From assembly GCA_903858975.1 (NCBI GenBank), contig CAIOKW010000214.1, forward strand, positions 1 through 5,177: DNA of 5,177 nt. Direction: 5' to 3'. Of the stretch, positions 1 to 5,177 are shown piece by piece. The notes beneath the pieces are model-generated. The model searched no databases. It was not told the origin of the DNA and saw nothing but the letters and a program-made list of their open reading frames with translations. The position numbers and the translations under genes were made by a program. Every line of letters begins with the position of its first letter. Positions within the stretch are counted from its first letter, which is position 1. The stretch comes from Oligoflexia bacterium. Its GTDB lineage: Bacteria > Bdellovibrionota > UBA1018 > CAIMNF01.

Positions 1-1179
1 GTCTTAGGCGCCGGAGTGATGGGGGGCGGAATTGCTCACCTACTCGCAGATAAAGGCATTACCGTTCGCATGAAGGATATCGGACTTCCGGGACTTGAGC
101 TTGGAGTTCAATCTGCGCTGACTCTTTTCAAGAAGAGTTTGAAGCGTAAATCGATCAACGAAAGACAGTTTCAACAAAAGCTCGCACGCATTGCTCCGAC
201 CACCAGCTATGATGGTTTTAAAAGTGCTGAAGTCGTTGTGGAAGCAGTCGTTGAACGAATGGATGTAAAGCAGTCAGTCCTAAAAGAGCTTGAGTCCTAT
301 GTGAGTGATGATTGCGTGATCGCAACCAACACGTCATCGTTATCAGTCAGTCAAATGCAAAGCGTAATGAAGCATCCAGGTCGTTTTTGCGGAATGCACT
401 TCTTCAACCCGGTTCACAAGATGCCACTCGTTGAAGTGATTCGCGGAGATCAGTCTTCTGATTTGGCTGTTTCTCAGGTGTTTCAATTTAGTAAACAAAT
501 AGGAAAGACTCCGATCGTCGTTAAAGATGGACCGGGATTCCTCGTCAACCGACTCCTGATGCCTTATCTCACTGAAGCTGCGATCATGGTATCAGACGGC
601 GTTCGGATTGAGGAACTCGATGCAGCGATGCTTAAGTTTGGAATGCCGATGGGGCCGATTGAGCTCATCGATGAAGTGGGTCTAGATGTAGGCGATAAAG
701 TGGGACACATTCTTCACGATGCATTTGGAGAGCGCATGTCGCCTCCGACGACTTTCGAAAAACTCCTCAAAGAAAAGCGTCTCGGACGTAAGTCAGGTGC
801 GGGTTTTTATCTGTACGGCGGTAAAGATAAGTCGGAGAGAAGTTTCGATCCAAACATCTATACACTCTTGGGTCTAACTCCGGTTGAGAATAAAGTGGCA
901 GCAGACGAAATTATTGATCGATGTGTGTATAGCATGGTGAATGAAGCCGCTCGTTGCCTTCAGGAGAAGATTGTGGAAACCGCGAGTGACGTGGATCTTG
1001 GAATGATTATGGGTACTGGGTTTCCTCCGTTCCGTGGAGGTTTACTCCGCTATGCTGATTCGGTGGGGCTTGATAAAATTGTGAGTCGCCTGACTGAATT
1101 GTCTCAAAAATATGGAATGCGGTTTCAACCAAGTGAAGCGCTTCAAGCGTTTGCGGCCAAAGGTTCATTCTACGAATGA
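1..1179 (+). CDS. fadJ: Fatty-acid oxidation complex alpha subunit (FadJ-like), 3-hydroxyacyl-CoA dehydrogenase part, 5'-truncated by window edge
   Basis: The frame is open from base 1 (392 residues visible), so the GTG/ATG codons at 16 and 19 are internal and not starts. The first residues, VLGAGVMGGGIA, are the NAD-binding Rossmann glycine motif (GxGxxG). The 3-hydroxyacyl-CoA dehydrogenase catalytic set follows: Ser in NTSSL (codons from base 328), His in GMHFFNP (397-399), Glu in MPLVEV (433-435) and Asn in GFLVNR (547-549). Two C-terminal dehydrogenase domains follow, with KFGMPMGPIELIDEVGLD and GTGFPPFRGG. The sequence resembles the back half of E. coli FadJ along its whole length, including KTPIVVKDGPGF and GRKSGAGFYLYGG. 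Family members are about 700 residues with an N-terminal enoyl-CoA hydratase domain, inferred to lie upstream of the window. The role would be NAD-dependent oxidation of 3-hydroxyacyl-CoA in beta-oxidation in the cytoplasm, with a thiolase partner. A stand-alone dehydrogenase is less likely because of the double C-terminal domain. Its stop overlaps the next start (ATGA). Confidence 0.92.
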   Translation, partial: VLGAGVMGGGIAHLLADKGITVRMKDIGLPGLELGVQSALTLFKKSLKRKSINERQFQQKLARIAPTTSYDGFKSAEVVVEAVVERMDVKQSVLKELESYVSDDCVIATNTSSLSVSQMQSVMKHPGRFCGMHFFNPVHKMPLVEVIRGDQSSDLAVSQVFQFSKQIGKTPIVVKDGPGFLVNRLLMPYLTEAAIMVSDGVRIEELDAAMLKFGMPMGPIELIDEVGLDVGDKVGHILHDAFGERMSPPTTFEKLLKEKRLGRKSGAGFYLYGGKDKSERSFDPNIYTLLGLTPVENKVAADEIIDRCVYSMVNEAARCLQEKIVETASDVDLGMIMGTGFPPFRGGLLRYADSVGLDKIVSRLTELSQKYGMRFQPSEALQAFAAKGSFYE

Positions 1180-2435
1180 ACTGGGTACTCTTTGTTGCAA
1201 GACGGTATTTGAAGGCTAAACGGAACACCCGTTTTTTAAGCCTGAGTACCGCCTTGTCAATGGGGGGAATTGGTTTAGGCGTGGCTGCGATCATTGTGGT
1301 GCTCTCCGTGATGAGCGGCTTTGAGCGTCAGCTGAAAGAAAAACTGGTATCGAGTGACCTTCACGTATTAATCACCCCTCAGTCTTCATTCCCCGGATTT
1401 GATATGGGACTGGTTCCTAAAAATCAGGTGGCGTCCTTGCCTGCGATTGCCTCGATGAGCTCAAGTAAAGAAGTAGAGCTCATGAGTTATAATCTGAGTA
1501 CAGAGGTGGTGGTTCGCGCGGGAAACAAGGTGTCTGGAATCCAGGTCAAAGGAATCGAGACTGATCGACTCTTGCGTCTGAAAAAGAGTTTAGTGGAAGA
1601 GGCCTTACCTCAAATGTTAGTCGATCGAGATGGTGCGGAGGCCACTCGTTATCCTGGAATTTTTATCGGCAAGGAACTGGCCTATGAAATGGGACTCATT
1701 CCCGGGGATTTTGTAACCCTGATTTCACCCTCGCAGATGGATGGCCCCTTTAATAATATTCCCAGAATCAAACGCTTCATTGTGGAGGGGATTTATCATT
1801 TAGGGGTTCCCGATCAAGAATCACATGTGGCGTTTACCCCGATTGCAAATATGGAAAGCTTCACCCGTAAAAAAGGGGTGATGAGCGAAATTGAGGTAAC
1901 ACTTAAGAATTCAGATGCCTCCGAGGCTTTTGTGAAACGTTATCAGCACAACCTTCCTGATCTGCGCGTTCGAGATTGGAATGAACTCAATCAAAATTTA
2001 TTTGCCTCCATGAAGCTTGAGCGTCTGGCGATGTTCCTTATTCTTTTATTTACGGTGATCATTTCGAGTCTCAATATTGTGTCGACTCTGACTCTGCTGG
2101 TTCAAGAAAAAATTAAAGAGATTTCCATCTTTAAAACGATGGGCGCAACCACTGCAAATATCAGGGGAGTTTTTATTTGGAAGGGGCTCATGATCGGTGG
2201 GGCTGGGGTGGTTTTTGGAACCCTTTCGGCGCTCATGATCTGTGTGGCGCTCAAGAAGTTTCAGTTCGTAGCGCTGCCTGATGTTTATTATGATCGAACA
2301 CTTCCGGTAACCTTCGATTTAGCTTATTTTCTGGGCGTACCTTTGATTTCATTTGTGATTGTTTGTATCGCCTCCTATTTTCCGGCAAGGGGCGCATCGC
2401 GGTTAACGCCGTTAGAAGGGATGAGGGAATTTTAA
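1176..2435 (+). CDS. lolC: Lipoprotein-releasing ABC transporter permease, LolC/LolE family
   Basis: A 419-residue inner-membrane protein, close to the usual size of LolC/LolE (about 400-415). It has the MacB/FtsX-type layout: a short cytoplasmic N-terminus starting with the family-like MNWVLFVARRYL, one membrane segment at about residues 26-48, a large periplasmic domain at about 50-280, then three membrane segments at about 283-308, 332-360 and 382-402. The cytoplasmic stretch VQEKIKEISIFKTMGAT (about 309-325) is the typical coupling region that contacts the ATPase. The C-terminus ends in the usual FPARGASRLTPLEGMR pattern. In the known system the permease, with the ATPase LolD, extracts outer-membrane lipoproteins from the inner membrane and passes them to LolA. 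LolC and LolE are paralogues, and many species have a single LolF-like protein, so the exact letter is uncertain. No lolD lies in this window. The ATG overlaps the fadJ stop (ATGA at 1176-1179); a weak AAAGG sits at 1159-1163. Confidence 0.9.
   Translation: MNWVLFVARRYLKAKRNTRFLSLSTALSMGGIGLGVAAIIVVLSVMSGFERQLKEKLVSSDLHVLITPQSSFPGFDMGLVPKNQVASLPAIASMSSSKEVELMSYNLSTEVVVRAGNKVSGIQVKGIETDRLLRLKKSLVEEALPQMLVDRDGAEATRYPGIFIGKELAYEMGLIPGDFVTLISPSQMDGPFNNIPRIKRFIVEGIYHLGVPDQESHVAFTPIANMESFTRKKGVMSEIEVTLKNSDASEAFVKRYQHNLPDLRVRDWNELNQNLFASMKLERLAMFLILLFTVIISSLNIVSTLTLLVQEKIKEISIFKTMGATTANIRGVFIWKGLMIGGAGVVFGTLSALMICVALKKFQFVALPDVYYDRTLPVTFDLAYFLGVPLISFVIVCIASYFPARGASRLTPLEGMREF
2423..2427 (+). promoter_or_regulatory. 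Ribosome binding site of ribE
   Basis: GAGGG lies 7 bases before the ATG at 2435, inside the last codons of the permease gene. This supports 2435 as the true start of riboflavin synthase; starting at the upstream in-frame codon at 2363 would add 24 residues that do not fit the family. Confidence 0.7.
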
Positions 2436-3052
2436 TGTTTACAGGTATTATTCAGAAAGTTGCTCGAGTGAGCATGCTCGAGAAGACGAGTGCGCAGAGT
2501 TATCGTTTAAGAATCACGAATCCGTATGCGGTCAGTGCAAATGAGGATCCGATCCACCTGGGTGAGAGCATTGCGAATAACGGGGTTTGCCTCACCGTGA
2601 CCTCAATGGGGCCGGACCACCTCGATTTTGACCTGAGCCCAGAGACAGTGGAGCGGACCGCTTTATCTCGCCTCAAAGTGGGGTCGGCGGTCAATTTAGA
2701 GCGCTCCCTTCGCATGGGGGATCGACTCTCAGGACATTGGGTGCAGGGGCATGTCGACGGCACTGCCAAAGTGATTAAGGTGCACGAGGTGGAGAAAGGG
2801 TATTATGATCTCCAGATTGAACCTATCGATCAATCGGTACTACGTTATTGTGTAAAAAAGGGTTCTTTAGCAGTGGATGGGATTTCGCTGACCATCCATG
2901 ATTTAGACTCAAAATCGCTTCAGTTTCAGATCATCCCTCATACCTGGGCTGAGACGGCGCTCCATGATTTAAGTCATGGTGATTTAGTCAATATTGAGGT
3001 AGATGTATTGGCGAAATACATTGAAAGAATGAAAAATTATGACGCGACTTGA
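2435..3052 (+). CDS. ribE: Riboflavin synthase alpha chain
   Basis: A 205-residue protein of the usual riboflavin synthase length. It dismutates two molecules of 6,7-dimethyl-8-ribityllumazine into riboflavin and the pyrimidinedione product, the last step of riboflavin synthesis, in the cytoplasm. The start is fixed by the hallmark N-terminus MFTGIIQ. Two lumazine-binding barrels are visible. The first contains GESIANNGVCLTV (residues 43-55). The second contains GHWVQGHVDGT (100-110), KGSLAVDGISLTI (142-154) and IPHTWAETAL (167-176), followed by the C-terminal helix VNIEVDVLAKYIER. The start shares one base with the permease stop (TAATG), and the gene overlaps ribBA by 14 bases, so translation is probably coupled on both sides. 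Nothing in the sequence suggests damage. In E. coli naming this gene is called ribC. Confidence 0.96.
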   Translation: MFTGIIQKVARVSMLEKTSAQSYRLRITNPYAVSANEDPIHLGESIANNGVCLTVTSMGPDHLDFDLSPETVERTALSRLKVGSAVNLERSLRMGDRLSGHWVQGHVDGTAKVIKVHEVEKGYYDLQIEPIDQSVLRYCVKKGSLAVDGISLTIHDLDSKSLQFQIIPHTWAETALHDLSHGDLVNIEVDVLAKYIERMKNYDAT

Positions 3053-3491
3053 GTCTGCAATCGAGGCCCTGAAAAAGGGCGAAATGGTGATCCTAATCGA
3101 CAGTGAGGATCGTGAGAACGAGGGCGATCTGGTGCTTGCGGCACAGTTTGCGACGCCGGAAAAAATCAATTTTTTCATTCGTCAGGCCTGCGGTTTAGTT
3201 TGCTTGGCACTGGAAGCGGATCAGGTGGACCGCTTAGGTCTTCCGCCGATGGTCGTGGATAATAGTAGCCCTCGCAAAACCGCATTTACAATTTCAGTGG
3301 AGGCTGCAGTCGGAGTCTCTACCGGAATTTCAGCAGCCGATCGAGCGCACACGATCTTGGTGGCATCTAATCAAAATTCAACAGCAAAAGATTTAGTTTC
3401 CCCCGGGCATATTTCCCCCTTCGTGCAGTTCCTGGCGGAGTCCTGGAGCGGGCTGGACATACCGAAGGATCCATTGAGCTCTGTAAGCTAG
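3039..3491 (+). CDS. ribB: RibB piece: N-terminal part of 3,4-dihydroxy-2-butanone 4-phosphate synthase, frameshifted
   Basis: A 150-residue conceptual product. Residues 1-127 are genuine DHBP synthase. The acidic metal-binding loop DSEDRENEGD is at residues 21-30, LPPMVVDNSSPRKTAFTISV follows at about 68-87, and STGISAADR and SPGHISP at about 94-127. After the C5 run the frame is wrong: the last 23 residues (FVQFLAES and on) have no family resemblance and end at TAG 3489-3491. The catalytic His of the GHTE motif (codon 3458-3460) and the Glu of ICEI (3521-3523), known as essential in E. coli RibB, lie beyond the shift and are absent. As written this product should be inactive. The ATG at 3039 matches the normal RibBA N-terminus; only a weak GAAAGAA precedes it, and coupling to ribE is likely. 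Confidence 0.75.
   Translation: MTRLESAIEALKKGEMVILIDSEDRENEGDLVLAAQFATPEKINFFIRQACGLVCLALEADQVDRLGLPPMVVDNSSPRKTAFTISVEAAVGVSTGISAADRAHTILVASNQNSTAKDLVSPGHISPFVQFLAESWSGLDIPKDPLSSVS
3415..3419 (+). other. C5 homopolymer at the ribBA frameshift point
   Basis: The run CCCCC encodes the end of Ser126 and Pro127. The downstream reading frame re-enters by using base 3419 twice, equivalent to one missing C. A CCC codon in the ribosomal P site could re-pair one base back without mismatch. However, I see no canonical X XXY YYZ slippery heptamer and no obvious strong hairpin or pseudoknot just downstream. Confidence 0.75.
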
Positions 3492-3544
3492 CGGGCTTAA
3501 TTCCGGCTGCGGTCATTTGTGAGATCATCAATGAAGATGGCTCG

Positions 3545-4264
3545 ATGGCACGAAAACCCGATTTAGAAGAGTTTTCGAAGCGGTTTAATATTCCGATTGT
3601 GACGATTGAGGAACTCATCGCTTATCAAGCTGTGCATTCAGAGTGGATCACTCCGAGTAAAGTAGCGGATTTCCCGAATCGTTATCAAACTCCCGGCGGA
3701 CACGCATGGAAGATCCAAAGTTTTAGAAATACGATTACCGGAATTGAGCACGCTTTAATTTTTACCGATAATCTAAGTGAAGGCGAATTAAAGCAAACGC
3801 CGATGGTTCGCATTCATTCAGAATGCTTGACTGGAGATAGTCTTGGGTCTCTTCGCTGTGATTGTGGTTTTCAACTGGAGAGCTCCATTCGTCAGATCTC
3901 AGCATCCGAATCGGGTGGTGCCATTGTTTACTTAAAGAACCAAGAGGGACGCGGCATTGGTCTATGGAATAAGATCGAAGCCTATTCGCTGCAGGATCAG
4001 GGGCAAGACACCTTTGATGCAAATGTGACTCTGGGTTTTGAGCCCGATGCTCGTCACTATCAAGATGCGGCTAAAATCTTAAGCATGAAGGGTTTAAAGG
4101 AGATTCTTCTTCTCACAAATAACCTTCATAAAGTGAAAGAACTCAACGCCTTTGGGATTACGGTTTTGGATCGTGTTCCACTTGAAATGGAGGTTCTTCC
4201 TGAGAATAGAGCCTACCTTCTTGCGAAACGTGAACGGTTTAATCATCAAATAGGAAACGTATGA
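3545..4264 (+). CDS. ribA: RibA piece: GTP cyclohydrolase II domain with the C-terminal end of RibB
   Basis: A 239-residue reading frame starting at an internal ATG. Its first 30 or so residues (MARKPDLEEF onward) are the last strand and helix of DHBP synthase, so this ATG is probably not a natural start; I see no good ribosome binding site before it. GTP cyclohydrolase II follows, converting GTP to the 2,5-diaminopyrimidine precursor, formate and pyrophosphate. The zinc cysteines are in HSECLTGD and LRCDCGF (C94, C105, C107), and the counterparts of E. coli Tyr105, Asp126 and Arg128 are Y147, D168 and R170. The QEGRGIGL and LLTNN motifs are present. The residue before QEGR is Asn (N132) where E. 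coli and B. subtilis have Arg. The domain is complete to its C-terminus, so this half could work if translated. It ends in ATGA with ribH. Confidence 0.85.
   Translation: MARKPDLEEFSKRFNIPIVTIEELIAYQAVHSEWITPSKVADFPNRYQTPGGHAWKIQSFRNTITGIEHALIFTDNLSEGELKQTPMVRIHSECLTGDSLGSLRCDCGFQLESSIRQISASESGGAIVYLKNQEGRGIGLWNKIEAYSLQDQGQDTFDANVTLGFEPDARHYQDAAKILSMKGLKEILLLTNNLHKVKELNAFGITVLDRVPLEMEVLPENRAYLLAKRERFNHQIGNV
4252..4255 (+). promoter_or_regulatory. Ribosome binding site of ribH
   Basis: AGGA lies 5 bases before the ATG at 4261, within the last codons of ribA. It supports this start, together with the family-like N-terminus of the product. Confidence 0.6.
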
Positions 4265-4686
4265 GCTATCGAATTGCAATCATCACGAGTGAGTTTAATG
4301 AAGAAGTAACGGGTGGATTGAAGAGAGGCGCAAGAGCAGCTCTTTCTGAAAAAGGGGTGACTGAGATCACCGAGTTTCCAGCTCCTGGAGCTTTCGAAAT
4401 ACCGCTGATTGCCAAAAAGCTTGCACAGTCTAAGAAGTTTGATGGAGTGGTTTGCTTAGGTTGCGTGATCAAAGGAGATACGGCTCATTTTGAATTTATT
4501 AGTCTCGGGACCACCATCGGAATTCAGCAAGCAAGCCTCGAAACAGGCGTTCCGATTGCATTTGGAGTCTTAACGACCTACACGGATGAGCAGGCAGTGG
4601 TTCGCTCTCGTGATGACATTCATAATAAAGGCCGTGAAGCTGCACTTGCAGTGATTGCTTCTCTTAATATTTTCAAGCAGATATAA
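4261..4686 (+). CDS. ribH: 6,7-dimethyl-8-ribityllumazine synthase
   Basis: A 141-residue protein, slightly shorter than the usual 150-160 because the N-terminus is brief. It condenses the RibB product with 5-amino-6-ribitylaminouracil to give the lumazine used by riboflavin synthase; family members assemble as pentamers or 60-mer capsids in the cytoplasm. Visible motifs are SEFN (residues 10-13, ring-binding aromatic and Asn), PGAFEIPL (42-49), the GCVIKGDTAHFEF segment with catalytic His76, and GVLTT (102-106). EQAVVRS follows, where R115 aligns with the phosphate-binding Arg (the His-to-Arg spacing of 39 matches B. subtilis H88/R127), then HNKGREAALA. The start overlaps the ribBA stop (ATGA 4261-4264). 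It is the last gene of the plus-strand run and its stop abuts the terminator. nusB, a common follower of ribH, is not present. Confidence 0.96.
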   Translation: MSYRIAIITSEFNEEVTGGLKRGARAALSEKGVTEITEFPAPGAFEIPLIAKKLAQSKKFDGVVCLGCVIKGDTAHFEFISLGTTIGIQQASLETGVPIAFGVLTTYTDEQAVVRSRDDIHNKGREAALAVIASLNIFKQI

Positions 4687-4721
4687 AAAACGCGCTCAAG
4701 ATCAAATCCTGAGCGCGTTTT
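4687..4721. terminator. Bidirectional intrinsic terminator between ribH and hpf
   Basis: The arms AAAACGCGCTCA (4687-4698) and TGAGCGCGTTTT (4710-4721) are perfectly complementary, with an 11-base spacer. The GC-rich 8-bp core is flanked by A and T tracts, so it works as a rho-independent terminator for ribH (TTTT) and, on the other strand, for hpf (a run of six T). It starts directly after the ribH stop and ends 20 bases before the hpf stop, as expected between convergent genes. Confidence 0.88.
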
Positions 4722-4741
4722 AGATTTATGGTTCTCTTAAA

Positions 4742-5074
4742 TTACGCCACCTTCAGTTCACTCACTCTCGGTTGACCTTTTCTATTCTTCAATTGTTCTT
4801 TATTTCGTTTTACCTGTCGCTCGAGGTGATGAACGACTTCATCAATGGCACTGTAGAGATTCTCTGTCGTTGCCTCCGCGAAAAATTCAATGTGGTCACC
4901 CGTGAGGTGACAGTGGGCCACGTGAGCATGTTTTTCTACGGTGAAATTCCAATCTAAATTTAGTTTCCCCTTGAAGTACTTCTTCAGCTTTTCCGATTTT
5001 TTCTGTCGGTCATCTACATCTTCCTGCTCAATTATCTTTTCAAGGTCCGGATCAACGATTATAACTGGTCGCAA
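4742..5074 (-). CDS. hpf: Ribosome hibernation promoting factor (HPF/YfiA, short type), N-terminus replaced
   Basis: The open frame gives 110 residues from a TTG at 5074, but only about residues 24-110 look like HPF. KSEKLKKYF corresponds to the first helix of the family (E. coli KFAKLEQYF). Strand-rich NLDWNFTVEKHAHVAHCHLTG follows, then HIEFFAEATTENLYSAIDEVVHHLERQVKRNKEQLK, the typical second helix and basic tail. The protein ends soon after, so it is the short form without the C-terminal dimerisation domain. Family members bind the 30S decoding region in stationary phase and stop translation. The expected N-terminal strand and the start of the first helix (about 20 residues, usually with a GRN/GHN-like segment) are missing. 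Residues 1-22 of the frame are antisense to a glycosyltransferase-like plus-strand frame. The true start is therefore not in the window, and the TTG start is not credible. Read as a 5'-truncated gene ending near base 5000. Confidence 0.75.
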   Translation of the reverse strand: MRPVIIVDPDLEKIIEQEDVDDRQKKSEKLKKYFKGKLNLDWNFTVEKHAHVAHCHLTGDHIEFFAEATTENLYSAIDEVVHHLERQVKRNKEQLKNRKGQPRVSELKVA

Positions 5075-5177
5075 GCCTGGAGCCGCAAGGTCCTCGACCG
5101 GATCACTCTAACCTCTAAGTCGCTTTTTGTTCTGCCCGAGATCATCATCAAGGCCCACGATCTCGGCTTCCGCATTA
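4997..5177 (+). CDS. Internal fragment of a family-2 glycosyltransferase (DPM1/polyprenyl-phosphate type), truncated at both ends
   Basis: The plus-strand frame through codon 5006-5008 is open from 4964 to the right edge. From about 4997-5006 it reads like a GT2 catalytic domain: LSVIYIFLLNYLF, then KVRINDYNWSQAWSRKVLDR, then SLFVLPEIIIKAHDLGFRI. This follows the family order of an aromatic/leucine helix, the R-x-x-D-x-N/Q segment, an arginine-containing acceptor-loop helix, and 'E-(I/L)-(I/L)-x-K-A-x-x-x-G-(Y/F)-R-I'. Hand counting gives 43 of 57 codons ending in G or C, against 16 of the first 40 in ribH, which supports real coding from a different background. No start codon or N-terminal DxD-containing half precedes it, because hpf sequence lies there. 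The match rests on pattern memory without a search, so the family is likely but the substrate is unknown. Confidence 0.55.

Larger units (their letters stand above)
3039..4264 (+). pseudogene. ribBA: ribBA: bifunctional DHBP synthase / GTP cyclohydrolase II, broken by a one-base frameshift
   Basis: Read across a -1 shift at the C5 run 3415-3419, this region gives one continuous 408-residue protein, the normal RibBA length. Residues 1-127 are in the first frame (3039 onward). Residues 128-408 are in the second (from 3419), beginning LRAVPGGVLERAGHTEGS and continuing ICEIINEDGSMARKPDLEEF, exactly what DHBP synthase should contain at that point. RibB makes 3,4-dihydroxy-2-butanone 4-phosphate from ribulose 5-phosphate; RibA opens GTP to the first riboflavin pyrimidine. 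The codons after the shift stay family-like with no further damage, so the break is either very recent or a sequence error in the homopolymer: a sixth C would restore the frame. The two conceptual pieces are listed separately. It overlaps ribE by 14 bases and ribH by 4. Confidence 0.85.

Noticed and set aside
1007..1294. A minus-strand 95-residue open frame across the fadJ-lolC joint.
   Set aside because: It is antisense to two well-supported genes, has no recognisable motif, and is explained as a shadow frame.
2363..2434. An extension of riboflavin synthase by 24 residues upstream, inside the permease gene.
   Set aside because: The MFTGII N-terminus at 2435 is the family hallmark and has a good GAGGG ribosome binding site 7 bases away. 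The extension lies in another frame of the permease tail.
2500..2769. A minus-strand 89-residue open frame within ribE.
   Set aside because: It is antisense to conserved riboflavin synthase and low in complexity, with many Arg, Ser and Pro residues typical of antisense translation.
3411..3480. Programmed -1 ribosomal frameshifting in ribBA as an established mechanism.
   Set aside because: There is no canonical slippery heptamer, no clear stimulatory hairpin or upstream Shine-Dalgarno-like element, and no known precedent I can name for ribBA. A one-base error or mutation is simpler.
3367..3618. A minus-strand 83-residue open frame spanning the ribBA frameshift.
   Set aside because: It covers the gap between the two plus-strand pieces, but that gap is filled by clear RibB homology in the -1 frame. 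The minus-strand protein has no family features.
4772..4957. A plus-strand 61-residue open frame with a hydrophobic start opposite hpf.
   Set aside because: It is antisense to the conserved HPF domain, and its hydrophobic look comes from the complement of Lys/Glu-rich codons.
5009..5074. The TTG-started N-terminal 22 residues of the hpf frame as true protein.
   Set aside because: They do not resemble any HPF N-terminus and are antisense to a strongly codon-biased glycosyltransferase-like frame. The TTG also has no convincing ribosome binding site.

Overview
This window comes from a Gram-negative bacterium of medium G+C. It carries a lipoprotein-releasing (Lol-type) inner-membrane permease and bacterial-type riboflavin and fatty-acid oxidation genes. 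The exact lineage cannot be fixed from this sequence; a Bdellovibrio-like or deltaproteobacterial origin is only a weak guess.

Bases 1-4686 form one tightly packed plus-strand gene run. (1) The C-terminal half of a FadJ-type fatty-acid oxidation alpha subunit (3-hydroxyacyl-CoA dehydrogenase part), cut by the left edge. (2) A LolC/LolE-family permease. (3) Riboflavin synthase alpha chain (ribE). (4) A bifunctional ribBA (DHBP synthase / GTP cyclohydrolase II), broken by a one-base frameshift in a C5 run at 3415-3419. (5) Lumazine synthase (ribH). Every junction overlaps: ATGA at fadJ-lolC, TAATG at lolC-ribE, 14 nt at ribE-ribBA, and ATGA at ribBA-ribH. This points to one translationally coupled transcript. 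The three riboflavin genes supply GTP ring opening, the four-carbon unit, lumazine formation and the final dismutation. The deaminase/reductase ribD is not in the window.

A hairpin with A and T tracts on both sides (4687-4721) follows ribH and probably terminates transcription from both directions. Beyond it, on the minus strand, lies a short ribosome hibernation promoting factor gene (hpf).

The hpf gene loses its family resemblance at about base 5000. From there to the right edge, the plus strand reads as a different protein: an internal piece of a family-2 glycosyltransferase with much higher third-position G+C (about 75% against about 40% at the start of ribH). Both genes lack their 5' ends at the same point. 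The simplest explanation is a chimeric or rearrangement junction near 4994-5008, not two intact genes. This junction and the ribBA frameshift are the two points most worth checking. I see no RNA gene, CRISPR array, insertion sequence or evident novel system.
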